A stretch of DNA of 64,000 nt from assembly GCA_902785925.1 (NCBI GenBank), contig CADAAI010000006.1:1-64000 (forward strand), in the 5' to 3' direction. This DNA comes from an uncultured Bacteroidales bacterium (GTDB lineage Bacteria; Bacteroidota; Bacteroidia; Bacteroidales; Muribaculaceae). The translations under genes and the position numbers were made by a program. Positions 10,185 to 20,744 of the stretch are shown here, in pieces. The first letter of the stretch is position 1. Each line of letters begins with the position of its first letter. The notes below the pieces were generated by a model that was not told where the DNA came from, did no database searches, and saw only the letters and a program-made list of their open reading frames with translations.

Positions 10185-13100
10185 ATGAAGAAATTACTAA
10201 CATTTTTAATGATGTCAATACTCGCCATAGGCGTGGGATGGGCAGCAGAAGTGACCGACGTGTTGACGCAAGCCACTACAGGTGTAACTGGCGCTAACTA
10301 CACATCTTGGTCGGGAAAAACTTTGAACTCTGCCGCTGTCTATGCAGGTCAGAGTGCTGGAGGAAACAATAGCATCCAGCTAAGGTCAAACAATAGCAAC
10401 TCAGGTATTATAACTACGGGTTCAGGCGGAAAGGTTAAGAGCGTTACAATTGCTTTTAATTCAAACACAGCAAGTGGAAGAACAGTAGACATTTATGGCA
10501 AAAATACGGCCTATAGTGATCCAACTGATTTGTACACCGATTCTCGAGGAACTAAAATTGGTTCCATTGTGTATGGCACATCAACATCAATAACTGTGAG
10601 TGATGACTATGCATTTATTGGCTTACGCTCGAATTATGGTGCCCTCTATATTGAGAGTCTCACTATTGTTTGGGAGGATGGAACTTCTGGTTCCGGCGTT
10701 TCTTCTCCCGTGATTAGTGGTACAACACCATTTGTGGGAAGCACCCAGGTTTCGATTAGTTGCGAGACAAGTGGTGCTTCTATTTATTACACCACTGATG
10801 GTAATGACCCAACCACGTCGAGTACGCTTTACAGTGGACCTTTCACGATTAATGCAACTACTACTGTCAAAGCGATTGCTGCTTTAAATGGCGAGACAAG
10901 TAATATTGCCTCTAAGACCTTTACTGCTATTCCTACAATTGAAAGCATCGAAGAGTTTAATGCTCTTGTTTCTAGTGTTAATTTCAAATACACAGCGTCA
11001 AATCTTGTAGCTATTAAACAATATGAAACTACAAGTAATTCTGGAAACCAAAATTATTATCTATATGCTCAAGATGGTGAGAAAGGTATGTTGATCTTTG
11101 GTAACACAGGTCAAACATATCAACCTGGCGATGTGATTCCTGGTGGTTTCACTGGAACAAGAGCAGTATTTAATGGAGCTCCCGAGATGACCAATCCCGC
11201 TGGCTTCACTGCTTCATCTCAAAATGTTGGGTTGACTCCAGTGGAGATTACGCCTTCTCAAGTTAACCTTGATAACTTTGGACGCTATGCAATAATTAAG
11301 AACGCAAGTTTCAACACAACCAATAAGATAATTACTGCAGGTAATGAGGAAATCCCATATCACACAACATTCATGACTCCTCCTACTGATGGTGCTGTTT
11401 ACGATGTGATTGGTATATGCGGTTACTACAAACCAAACAATGGAACTGCTTATCCACAGTTCCTGCCAATTAGCGCTACTCCTGCTGTTACCACAGGTCC
11501 AGACTACTATCTGATTGGCTCTTTCAACGGGTGGGCTCAGCAGGACGAGAACTACAAGTTCACAGCTCTTGCCGATGGCAGTTACCGTCTAAACAATACC
11601 ATGCCCGACGGCGTGAGATTCAAGATTCTCAAGGTTGATGGCAGCGATGTTGCTTGGCTTGGTGGCTCGGCTGGTGATTACTTCGGCATTACAAAAGACG
11701 TTTGCACCAACATTCAACTTGTTGATGGCGCGGACTTCTATATGGCAGCTGGTGGCATCTGCACCTTTACTATAAGCACTGACCTTAAGCTCACTGTAGG
11801 CAAAGAAGCGCAGCTCTTCATGAAGGGTAGTTATTCAAATGATGACTGGTCAACCAAGACCCCATTGGAGGCCACCAATACAGGCTGGACTATTACTATG
11901 GACTTTGATGCCAATACTCAGTTTGGCTTCGTTGACGAGTGGGGCAATTGGCACGGTGGTAATGGCTACTTGATTAAAGCTGAGCACATGGGTGCCGAGA
12001 TTCCTATGGTTAGTAACGGCAATTATGTTATGGAAAATGCCAGCAATTACACACTTAACATCAACAGTGAATTGAAAAAGCTTGTTGTGACCGATAATAA
12101 TGCCGTGATAGAAGGCGATTATGTAAAAGTAACATCAAACGACCGACTCACAAGTGGTATTTACCTCATTGTCTATGAGGATGGCAGCCTGGCATTTGAC
12201 GGTGGTCTTGAGACTCTTGATGCAGTAGGTAATAGCATCGAGGTTGAAATAGACGACAATGTGATACTTGCTACTGATGATGTAGATGCTGCAGCATTCA
12301 CCTACGATGCCGTAACAGGAACACTGAAGAGCGCCAGTGGTTATTATATTGGCATAACAAGTGATGCTAATGGTTTGAGTGCAAGTTCGACTACAGCTTA
12401 TACTAACACTCTCTCAATTAATGAAACTGGCAATGCCGACATAGTTTCAAGTGGTGGCGCTTACTTGCGCTACAATTCAGCAAGTAACCAAACTCGCTTC
12501 CGCTACTATAAGAGTAGTAGTTATACTGGTCAGAAGGCAATTCAACTCTACAAGAAAGGTGGAGAAATAGTTCCAACTCTTGACGCTCCAGTTATTGAAG
12601 GTGAGACTCCATTCGAGGGTTCTACAACAGTAACTATCACTGCCGAAGAAGGTGCTGCTATCTATTATACTATAAATGGCGACACTCCTTCAAGTGAGTC
12701 TACTCACTATGAGGCACCCTTCCAACTCACCGAGAGCGCTACAGTTAAGGCTATAGCTATTAAGGGTGATATAGTTAGTAGTGTTGCAAGCAAGAGTTTC
12801 GAGAAGATGCAAGAAATTTCAAGTGCCACTGCATTCTATAGCTATGAAGGCACCAGTGAGTTTGCGTTCACTGGTGAGCTTGTGGCTATTGCTCAAACAG
12901 GTAAATACCTCTATGCTCAAGATGATGCAAAGGGTGTTCTCATTTATGGTGAAATTGACCAGACTTATGATATGGGCGACAAGATTCCTGCTGGTTTCCA
13001 CGCAAAGAAGGGTGCATACGCTGGAGCTCCTCAGATGACCAATCCAACTGGTATGGAATCTGCAACTGAGCAAGCAGCTATTCAGCCAGTTGAGCTTACT

Positions 13101-13892
13101 ATTGCTCAGGCATCTCAGGCTAATCAAGAACATCTCTATCGCTATGCTATAATCAAGGAAGCTAAATATGAAGATGGTAACCTTGTGGTTGATAATAACT
13201 CATTGTTTGTTTATGCCGACCGCTTTGAGACTAATATTACTCCTGTTGAAGGCAAGACCTATAACGTGACAGGTATTGTTGGATGGCATAATGATGCTCA
13301 GTTCATGCCTTTGGAGTATGAGTTAGTTCAAGTTCCTGTGGTTCTTGAGGGTGTGGCATTTACTGCCGAGCGCAAGTGGGCTACATGGTGTGGCGACGAA
13401 GCTTTGGCTTTGCCTGAGAATGTTACTGCTTATGTTGTGACAGGTATCAACACTGCTGGCACTGCTGTTGAGGTTGAATCAGTTAACTATATTCCTGCGA
13501 ATGTTGGTGTGCTGCTCTATAGCAATACCGCGATGGAGAGCGTTAGCGCAATGCCTGCCGAGGCCGGGGAATCAGTAACTAGCTTGCTGCAAGGTGGCCC
13601 AGCCACTGTGAACAATGCTTATGTGCTTTACGACAACCAGTTTATTCTGGCTCAGGATGGCACAACAGTTGGTGCTCATCGTTGCTACTTGCCAATGACT
13701 AGCGAGACTCAGGGTGCTCATAGACTCTTGATTGGCGATCCTGGCACTGTGACTGGTATTGAAGACTTGCGTTACGACAGCAATGGCAAGCCTGTTGGCT
13801 ACTATGACTTGACTGGCCGTTACGTTGGCACTTCGCTTAACGGCAAACGTGGTATCTTTATCACTAGCGACGGCAAGAAGGTGGTTCGTTAA
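10185..13892 (+). CDS. Giant exported multidomain protein with chitobiase-C-like repeats and a C-terminal sorting-like tail
   Basis: 1235 aa starting with signal peptide MKKLLTFLMMSILAIGVGWA (ATG at 10185 chosen over a TTG two codons upstream). Visible modules: an N-terminal beta domain (about 20-165); a chitobiase/hexosaminidase C-terminal-like repeat (ISGTTPFVGSTQVSI to ASIYYTTDGNDP); an OB-like domain with LYAQDGEKGMLIFG; a carbohydrate-module-like stretch (YYLIGSFNGWAQ); then a second copy of the chitobiase-C-like repeat (AAIYYTINGDTP) and of the OB-like domain (LYAQDDAKGVLIYG). The C-terminus has a GVAFTAERKWATW module shared with the next gene, and an end of the type YYDLTGRYVG...KRGIFITSDGKKVVR, resembling type IX secretion tails. 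Probably cell-surface or secreted; substrate unknown. Confidence 0.75.
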   Translation: MKKLLTFLMMSILAIGVGWAAEVTDVLTQATTGVTGANYTSWSGKTLNSAAVYAGQSAGGNNSIQLRSNNSNSGIITTGSGGKVKSVTIAFNSNTASGRTVDIYGKNTAYSDPTDLYTDSRGTKIGSIVYGTSTSITVSDDYAFIGLRSNYGALYIESLTIVWEDGTSGSGVSSPVISGTTPFVGSTQVSISCETSGASIYYTTDGNDPTTSSTLYSGPFTINATTTVKAIAALNGETSNIASKTFTAIPTIESIEEFNALVSSVNFKYTASNLVAIKQYETTSNSGNQNYYLYAQDGEKGMLIFGNTGQTYQPGDVIPGGFTGTRAVFNGAPEMTNPAGFTASSQNVGLTPVEITPSQVNLDNFGRYAIIKNASFNTTNKIITAGNEEIPYHTTFMTPPTDGAVYDVIGICGYYKPNNGTAYPQFLPISATPAVTTGPDYYLIGSFNGWAQQDENYKFTALADGSYRLNNTMPDGVRFKILKVDGSDVAWLGGSAGDYFGITKDVCTNIQLVDGADFYMAAGGICTFTISTDLKLTVGKEAQLFMKGSYSNDDWSTKTPLEATNTGWTITMDFDANTQFGFVDEWGNWHGGNGYLIKAEHMGAEIPMVSNGNYVMENASNYTLNINSELKKLVVTDNNAVIEGDYVKVTSNDRLTSGIYLIVYEDGSLAFDGGLETLDAVGNSIEVEIDDNVILATDDVDAAAFTYDAVTGTLKSASGYYIGITSDANGLSASSTTAYTNTLSINETGNADIVSSGGAYLRYNSASNQTRFRYYKSSSYTGQKAIQLYKKGGEIVPTLDAPVIEGETPFEGSTTVTITAEEGAAIYYTINGDTPSSESTHYEAPFQLTESATVKAIAIKGDIVSSVASKSFEKMQEISSATAFYSYEGTSEFAFTGELVAIAQTGKYLYAQDDAKGVLIYGEIDQTYDMGDKIPAGFHAKKGAYAGAPQMTNPTGMESATEQAAIQPVELTIAQASQANQEHLYRYAIIKEAKYEDGNLVVDNNSLFVYADRFETNITPVEGKTYNVTGIVGWHNDAQFMPLEYELVQVPVVLEGVAFTAERKWATWCGDEALALPENVTAYVVTGINTAGTAVEVESVNYIPANVGVLLYSNTAMESVSAMPAEAGESVTSLLQGGPATVNNAYVLYDNQFILAQDGTTVGAHRCYLPMTSETQGAHRLLIGDPGTVTGIEDLRYDSNGKPVGYYDLTGRYVGTSLNGKRGIFITSDGKKVVR

Positions 13893-13937
13893 TGCACAAT
13901 TCATAATGCAAAATTGAATGATTTCATACTCCCCCCG

Positions 13938-13958
13938 CCCCCTCTATCTTAGAGGGGG
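13938..13958. other. C/G-rich hairpin between giant genes 1 and 2
   Basis: CCCCCTCT (13938-13945) and AGAGGGGG (13951-13958) form a perfect 8-bp stem around ATCTT. No T-run follows. It could attenuate or stabilise the mRNA of the upstream gene, or be part of a dispersed repeat. Confidence 0.5.
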
Positions 13959-14018
13959 AGTTGAGGGAGGAAAAGCGAAGAAAATAATTCAAACAAAATA
14001 TTAACTAAATTATTAACT

Positions 14019-17000
14019 ATGGTAAAAAAAATGACAAAACGATTGCTCAGCGTCTTCACATTGTTGATGATGCTGATGATGACATCGTTGTCGGCTCATG
14101 CCACATGCTATCTTGCTGGTTCTGCAACTAGTTGGCAGAATGGTAGGATTGCGATGGCAGACGAAGGCGATGGCATTTGGACTATTACTCATGAATTTGC
14201 CGAAGGCGAACTGTTCAAGATCATGGTGGACAACATCTGGTATGGAATGGCGGCCGATGGCGATTATTGGGTAACCGCCGAGAAACTAAACACTGGCGAA
14301 GTGATGCAGATGGCTCAGGACAACCAGAACTTAAATGTTAGAGTTGGTGGTACTTATAAACTAATCTTTGATGCCAACTCAAAGAAGTTACGCATGGGTG
14401 CAGAGGCACCTGTTACAGTGAAGGCTGGCATTCATGGTAATGTTAGTGTTGACCCAACACAGGCAATTCCAGCCCAGACAGTGACTATCACTGCCACTCC
14501 TGCTGATGGTTACTACATTGAGGTGGGAAACATCACTGTTGAGAAGACCATCAATGGTGGCTCGGCTCAGGCTCCTGGCCTGAAAGCCGATGGTCCTGGC
14601 GTAGGACAATTTGTTACTGATATTCAGGCAGGTGAGGCTCCAAACACCTTCACCTTTGCAATGCCCGAATCTCCTTATGGAGCAAAAGTTAGCGCTGAGT
14701 TCCAAAAGGGCACACTCATTACTGCTGAAATGATTCAGCCAATTGGCGATCAGGTTTATGACAGTGGAAATGCTATTACTCCTGCTATTATAGTAAAAGA
14801 TGGCGAAACTACTCTAGTTGAAGGTACAGATTATATTGTTGTTTATAGTGACAATACTAATGTCGGACAGGCTACAGTTACTGTTACAGGTAAAGGTAAA
14901 TATTATGGCGATGCTATTGCTCACTTCAATATCGTTTTGGGCGCTCACAACGTAGTAGTGACGAACGATGGTAATGGTTCTGTTGGAGTTTCTCCCGAAG
15001 GTGCTATTGAACCAAATACTCTAGTGACACTAACAGTTGTTCCTAATGAAGGCTATGAGCTTGACAAGCTTACCGTTGATGGTAATGAAGTGACTGTAAC
15101 CGGTAACACTTACACATTCTCAATGCCTGATGCTGATGTTGCTGTTAATGCTACATTCAAAAAGGTGGACTATACTATTACAGTCACTTCAAACGAATAT
15201 GGTACTGTAACTGTTAATGACAACAAGACTACAGCCAACTTTGGTGACAATATTACCCTCACCATCGCTCCTAACGAGGACTGCGTGCTGCAAGAGCTTA
15301 AGGTTGATTGTCAGGTGGTAGAAGTTGTAGGTAACACTTATACCTTTACAATGCCTTCTCACAATGTAGCTGTTGAGGCGACCTTCCGTGCACTTGAGGT
15401 GAGCTATCAAATTAACTATGGCAAGGGGAAGCCTTGGGCCCAGGTTAATGAAATTGCTCTTGTAAAGGGTACAGACGGCAAATGGACCGCAGCTGATAAG
15501 GAGATTCCTGCTGAGTATGAGGCAGTTCTTGTGAAGAAGGTAGAAGGTCAGAGTGATGTTCTGTTGGGTACTTTAGCCAATGGCGACTACTGGATTACTG
15601 CCGATTACCTTGCAAATCCAGTGGAGCTTCCAATGAGTAATATTGATGCGGATCACCACAACCTTTATTTCCCCAATGCTGGTATCTACAATTTCTCTTA
15701 TGACCCAGCTGGAAAGACACTTGTTGTTACAGGTGATTATGTGTACAACATCACTGTTACCAATCCTGCAACTGAGGTGGCTGTGGATAAGACTACAGCT
15801 AAGGCAGGCGAGACAGTGACTATTACCGTTCTTTCAATTCCTGAGGGTTACGAGATTGATGCTGTTAAAGTCAATGACGGTGCTGTTGTGGTAACTTTGG
15901 ATGAAGAAACTGGCAAATACACCTTTGCAATGCCAGCTGGCAATGCTACTGTCACTGTTACTTTCAAGGCTAAGGCTTATGAGCTTACCGTTACATCGAA
16001 CGAGTATGGTAAAGTAACTGTTAAGGATAAAGAATTGGTTGAGAACAAGACTACAGCTGCATTTGAAGAGTCAATCACTCTCAACATTGCAGCTAACGAG
16101 GACTGCGTTCTCGACAAGCTCATGGTTGATGGAGTGGATGTGACCTCTCAAGTTGCAAACAATACCTACACCTTCTCAATGCCTTCTCATAATGTTGCTG
16201 TTGAGGCCACCTTCCGTGCTCTCACTATCACTTACGAGATCCACTGGGGAATTACTCCTGAAGGTGCTACCAGTTGGGCCGAGGATCACGTGATTCCTAT
16301 GACCAAAAGAGATGATGGCGGATGGGTTGCTATCAACCAAGCCATGCCCGATCGCAGCGAGTTCAAGGTAGTGAAAAAGTCGCAGGACGGCGACAATGAA
16401 CCTGTCCTCACTTGGTATGGCGCACAAGCCGATGGCATGTATTGGATTACTGCCGACAACCTTGGATTCGAAATCCAGCTTGGCAGCGAACAAGGTTACA
16501 ATAACCTCTACTTCCCAGATGGAGGAAACTACACCTTCAACTTTAACCCAGTCAACAATAGACTCGCGGTTACTGGATCTGTATTGTACGACATTACTTA
16601 TTCAGTGGGTCCTGGTGGCACTGTAACAGCCGATAAAACTCAAGCTGTGTGCCAAGAAATAGTAACAGTAACTGTCACTCCCAATCCAGGTTATGAGATT
16701 GATGAGCTGAAATACACATTTGAAGTTAGATTGCCAGATGGTACTCCTACAGGTAGCCATGCTACGAATCCAATTGAGAACGGCCAATTCTCAATGCCTG
16801 CCTCCGATGTCACTATCATAGCTACCTTCAAGCTTAAAGACTATACTATCACCTTATTGGGTGGACAGCCATCACATGCTACCGTTACGGTTCCAGCTAC
16901 TGCCCACCTTGGCGAAGAGGTGACAGTGACTGTTGAACCTGATCCTGGCTATGAAGTTCAGGAAATGAGATATGCTTTCACCGCTGCTCCAGAAGGAACT

Positions 17001-18764
17001 GGCGGACAGGGGGTACATGTTGATTATCCAATCGAGAACGGCAAGTTCACAATGCCTGCTGCCGATGTGACCATCTCAGTAACTATAAAGAAGATTGACT
17101 ACACAATCACAGTAGCCGAGATGCAGAATGGTACCGTTGAGGCTCCTTCAACAGCCACCGTTGGCGACGAGGTGACCCTCACTGTTACTCCTGCCGAGGG
17201 TTATGAGCTTGAGACCTTGACCTATACCGTTGAGGGCAGCGAGCCTGTGGAAATTCAGAATAACAAGTTCAACATGCCAGCGGCCAATGTTACCATCAAC
17301 GCAACCTTCAAGGAGATAGTTGCAGAGTATCATTATGGAGTTGTTGAAGAAGTTAAGTGTACAGTAGTTGATGCTACAGGTTACGCACCCGAGGGACAGA
17401 CTATAACCATGCGAGTAGTTCCCGATAGTGACACCCAATTCAAGGAAGCGTTCGTTTACAAGGTTACTGGACATGCTCCAGACTTGGATCAGGAACCAAT
17501 CCAGTTCACAGTTACCCCAGTTGAGGGTTCTGCTAAAGATGTTGACCTTAGTTTCGTGATGCCCGCTGGTGATGTTGAGGTTCATGCCATTTGTGCCACT
17601 GCCTATTCAGTAAGTGTAACTACAGGTGACCACGGTAGCGCACAAGCCAACGTGATTGAGGCTTACGAGGGCGAGACTGTAACTGTGACCACTTATCCCA
17701 ATGCTGAATACAAGGTAGATGAGATTTACTATACCTACGTGGTAGATGGCGTTGAGCAGCAAGGTGAACTTATAGCAGGTGAGAATGGTGTTTACACCTT
17801 CACCATGCCTGCAGCGCCTGTTACCGTTGTTGTAACCTTCAAGACTATTCTTGACTATTATTCGTTGAAGTTTGACGCTGAGCTCGAAGGCGGTACTGTT
17901 GCCGTTAGGGCCGAAATCGTTGGTGACATCGAATCAATGGATAAGGTTCCTGCAGGAGCAGGTGTTGAAGTTACCGTAACTCCCGACGAGGGCTACGAGA
18001 TTGAAAGTTTCAAGGTTGTAGAGGGTATCACATTTGTGCCTGGCGATGACCCATGGGGTGGCGAGTTTGGCGCTCCAGTTCTTAAGGGCAATGGCGATGA
18101 GGTGTCTTACACCATTGAGGACGGCGTTTACTGCTTCCCAATGCCAAACAACGACGCTACAATCCTGGTAAGCTTCAAGCAGACTCAGTATGAGCTTGAG
18201 GGCGTAGCATTCACTGCTGAGCGCAATTGGGCTACCTACTACAATGGTACCAAGAATCTGGCATTGCCACAAGGTGTAAAGGCCTATGTTGTGAATAGTG
18301 TTATTAACGACGCAGTTGATATCACCGAGATTGACTACATCCCAGAAGGTGTTGGCGTTCTGCTCTACAGCGAGAATGCAGCTGAGCAAGTGATGACCAC
18401 AGCATACACTGGTGAGACTGGAATTTACACTAGTAAGCTCGTGGGTAGCGATGAGGCTCAGGCCATTACAGCTGGTTATGTTCTTTACAACAATAACTTC
18501 ATCCGCAGTGAGGCAGGCACCGTTGCAGCCCACCGCTGCTACTTGCCAGCAACTCAGGTCGCTGGTGCTCCACGCATCCTGAAGATTGGCTACGACGGTG
18601 ATGTTCCAACTGCAATCGAGACTCTGATTGCTGAAGGCAATGTTGCTAAAGTTATGTATGTGAACATGAGTGGTCTCACCAGTGACAAGCCATTCCATGG
18701 CGTCAATATTGCTGTTGTGACCTTCACCGATGGCTCAACTCAGACCATTAAGCTCGTGAAATAA
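14019..18764 (+). CDS. Giant exported protein built of divergent InlB-type repeats
   Basis: 1581 aa with an export signal at residues 1-28. Residues 29-128 form a beta domain (CYLAGSATSWQNGRIAM) that recurs twice more near 460-570 and 735-855, each time with a DYWITAD/MYWITAD-like loop; these look like carbohydrate-binding modules. Between them run about ten divergent InlB B-repeats of the pattern GTV...GETVTLTV.P..GYE...YTFTMP..DV.V.ATFK. One 'YDSGNAITPAIIVKDG' Ig-like domain lies near 240-308. The end (VAFTAERNWATYYNG to the Lys C-terminus) matches the C-terminal module of the preceding giant. The architecture suggests a surface adhesin or glycan-binding protein; no enzyme motif is visible. 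Confidence 0.75.
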   Translation: MVKKMTKRLLSVFTLLMMLMMTSLSAHATCYLAGSATSWQNGRIAMADEGDGIWTITHEFAEGELFKIMVDNIWYGMAADGDYWVTAEKLNTGEVMQMAQDNQNLNVRVGGTYKLIFDANSKKLRMGAEAPVTVKAGIHGNVSVDPTQAIPAQTVTITATPADGYYIEVGNITVEKTINGGSAQAPGLKADGPGVGQFVTDIQAGEAPNTFTFAMPESPYGAKVSAEFQKGTLITAEMIQPIGDQVYDSGNAITPAIIVKDGETTLVEGTDYIVVYSDNTNVGQATVTVTGKGKYYGDAIAHFNIVLGAHNVVVTNDGNGSVGVSPEGAIEPNTLVTLTVVPNEGYELDKLTVDGNEVTVTGNTYTFSMPDADVAVNATFKKVDYTITVTSNEYGTVTVNDNKTTANFGDNITLTIAPNEDCVLQELKVDCQVVEVVGNTYTFTMPSHNVAVEATFRALEVSYQINYGKGKPWAQVNEIALVKGTDGKWTAADKEIPAEYEAVLVKKVEGQSDVLLGTLANGDYWITADYLANPVELPMSNIDADHHNLYFPNAGIYNFSYDPAGKTLVVTGDYVYNITVTNPATEVAVDKTTAKAGETVTITVLSIPEGYEIDAVKVNDGAVVVTLDEETGKYTFAMPAGNATVTVTFKAKAYELTVTSNEYGKVTVKDKELVENKTTAAFEESITLNIAANEDCVLDKLMVDGVDVTSQVANNTYTFSMPSHNVAVEATFRALTITYEIHWGITPEGATSWAEDHVIPMTKRDDGGWVAINQAMPDRSEFKVVKKSQDGDNEPVLTWYGAQADGMYWITADNLGFEIQLGSEQGYNNLYFPDGGNYTFNFNPVNNRLAVTGSVLYDITYSVGPGGTVTADKTQAVCQEIVTVTVTPNPGYEIDELKYTFEVRLPDGTPTGSHATNPIENGQFSMPASDVTIIATFKLKDYTITLLGGQPSHATVTVPATAHLGEEVTVTVEPDPGYEVQEMRYAFTAAPEGTGGQGVHVDYPIENGKFTMPAADVTISVTIKKIDYTITVAEMQNGTVEAPSTATVGDEVTLTVTPAEGYELETLTYTVEGSEPVEIQNNKFNMPAANVTINATFKEIVAEYHYGVVEEVKCTVVDATGYAPEGQTITMRVVPDSDTQFKEAFVYKVTGHAPDLDQEPIQFTVTPVEGSAKDVDLSFVMPAGDVEVHAICATAYSVSVTTGDHGSAQANVIEAYEGETVTVTTYPNAEYKVDEIYYTYVVDGVEQQGELIAGENGVYTFTMPAAPVTVVVTFKTILDYYSLKFDAELEGGTVAVRAEIVGDIESMDKVPAGAGVEVTVTPDEGYEIESFKVVEGITFVPGDDPWGGEFGAPVLKGNGDEVSYTIEDGVYCFPMPNNDATILVSFKQTQYELEGVAFTAERNWATYYNGTKNLALPQGVKAYVVNSVINDAVDITEIDYIPEGVGVLLYSENAAEQVMTTAYTGETGIYTSKLVGSDEAQAITAGYVLYNNNFIRSEAGTVAAHRCYLPATQVAGAPRILKIGYDGDVPTAIETLIAEGNVAKVMYVNMSGLTSDKPFHGVNIAVVTFTDGSTQTIKLVK

Positions 18765-18776
18765 ACATTAGTAATA

Positions 18777-18815
18777 ATAAGGTGGGTTCATGGACGACTC
18801 ACGAGCCCACCTTAT
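18777..18815 (+). terminator. Rho-independent-type hairpin after giant gene 2
   Basis: ATAAGGTGGG (18777-18786) pairs perfectly with CCCACCTTAT (18806-18815). An AT-rich, not purely T, tail follows. It separates giant 2 from giant 3. Confidence 0.65.
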
Positions 18816-19340
18816 ATTAAATTATTGATTCTGAATATGCGAACAAAAAACAGATTATTAATACTGCTGGCAATGCTGCTGTGTGGCTTCACAGCCGCAT
18901 GGGCAGCGCAGACGGTGACAGTAGCGATTAATCCCGCAGGAACCGGTACAGTAGCTGTTAATCCCACAGCTCCTGCTGCTGGCACTACAGTGACCCTCAC
19001 AGTCACTCCCGCCGAGGGCTATAAGATTGCTAAGAGCGACATCGTGGCTGAGGCGACTATCGATCCTGGATCGGCTCAGATGCCAAGACCTAAAGATGCA
19101 GGTCCTAATGTGGGTATAATTCTTGAGCTTCAAGGCGAAGACCCTGCCGACTTGAGTGCAGAACGTGAGTACACATTCACGATGCCCGAAGAGCCCTTAA
19201 ACGTGCTTGTTACCGCCAATTTCACTGGAATCCCGTTATTTAATATAACCGTTGCCGACATTCAGAATGGTAGCGTTGTGCCCGACAAGACTCAGGCAGC
19301 CGAAGGCGAGACAGTGAATCTCAACGTAGCTCCCGAAACT

Positions 19341-19973
19341 GGCTATGAGCTTGATGAGCTGTACTACATGAAGGGCACTGAGAAGGTGACTATTACTGGC
19401 ACTTCGTTCCAGATGCCTGCCGGTGATGTTGAGATTCATGCGACATTTAAGAAGACTCAGGCAATGTATCTCATCGGCTCATTCAATGGTTGGAGCGATG
19501 CTACCATGGTGCCCTTGACCAAGAATGACGAAGGCAAGTGGGTTGGTACCCAAGCAATGGATGCAAATGGAACCTTTAAGTTCAAGGACGAAAATAACAC
19601 TTGGATTGGCGCTGAGAGCAATGGCAACTGCATTGTTCAATATGAGTATGTGAAGAACGGTGCCGCCTTGCATCTGGCTATGCCTGGCACGGATTTCGAG
19701 ATTCCTGTTGCTGGTACTTGGACTTTCACTGTTGACAGAGATTCCAATCCAATGACTGTGATCATCAGCGGAGACTGGTATTTCAGAGTTGAAACAGAAA
19801 CTCCCACTAATGGTACACTCAGAGCTAACAAGGACCAGGCCCTTGAGGGCGAGACTGTGACCCTCACAGTTAATCCCAGTGAGGGTTATGAGATTGATGA
19901 GCTGTACTATATGAAGGGCACTGAGAAGGTGACCATTACTGGCACTTCGTTCCAAATGCCTGCCGGTGATGTT
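19341..19973 (+). repeat. Pair of about 90-bp direct repeats inside giant gene 3
   Basis: 19341-19430 and 19884-19973 (offset 543) are nearly identical in DNA, with only a few mostly third-position changes. Both encode the GYE-DELYYMKGTEKVTITGT repeat segment. DNA-level identity implies recent duplication or gene conversion. Confidence 0.8.
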
Positions 19974-20204
19974 AAGGTTTATGCAACATTCAAGCAGGCT
20001 GAGTATAATATCACCGTTAACTCAATCGAGAATGGTAGTGTGACCCCCAGCAAGGATAAGGCCACTATGGGCGAGACCATTACTCTCACAGTGAGCCCTG
20101 CTGAAGGCTATGAGCTTGAGTCTCTTACCGTAATGGCTGGTAATGAGGCTGTGACGGTGGCAAACAACCAATTCACGATGCCAGCTAGCGATGTGACAAT
20201 TACT

Positions 20205-20744
20205 GCCACCTTCAAGAAGAGCACTTACACCATCACTGTTACTCAGCCTCAGAATGGTACCGTTGGCGCTAGTGCTGCAACCGCCAGCATGGGCGAATTG
20301 ATACTATCGCTCCTGAAGCAGGCTATGAGGTTGACCAGATTACGGTAGTGTATGGCGAGAACAACACTCCTGTTGAGGTTACTGACAACCAGTTCACAAT
20401 GCCAGCCGGCAACGTGACCGTTACCGTGACCTTCAAGGCTGTTGAGTACACCATCACTCCCGAGACTTGTGAGAACGGTAGTGTGACTGCCGACAAGGAG
20501 AAAGCCACAGCCGGCACTACTGTGACCCTGACAGCAACTGCTGCCGAGGGCTATGAGGTTGACAAGTTCTACTACAAGGTTGGCGAAACCCAGACTGTAC
20601 TTGAAGGCAACTTGAAGGCAACACCTTCACAATGCCAGCCAGCGATGTGACTGTGGGTGCCACCTTCAAGAAGAGCACTTACACCATCACTGTTACTCAG
20701 CCTCAGAATGGTACCGTTGGCGCTAGTGCAGCAACCGCCAATAT
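20205..20744 (+). repeat. Pair of about 86-bp direct repeats flanking the frameshifts
   Basis: 20205-20290 and 20659-20744 (offset 454) are almost identical and encode KKSTYTITVTQPQNGTVGAS. Both frameshifts of giant gene 3 lie between these two copies, so recombination between them would delete the damaged segment. Confidence 0.8.
20600..20621 (+). repeat. 11-bp exact tandem duplication causing a frameshift
   Basis: CTTGAAGGCAA occurs twice without spacing (20600-20610 and 20611-20621). Removing one copy restores the frame VLEGNTFTMPASD expected from the other repeats. It is a typical slipped-strand product. Confidence 0.9.

Noticed and set aside
14388..18698. Antisense ORFs across giant gene 2
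   Set aside because: They arise from the repeat and codon composition of the real gene; none has a signal, domain or promoter.
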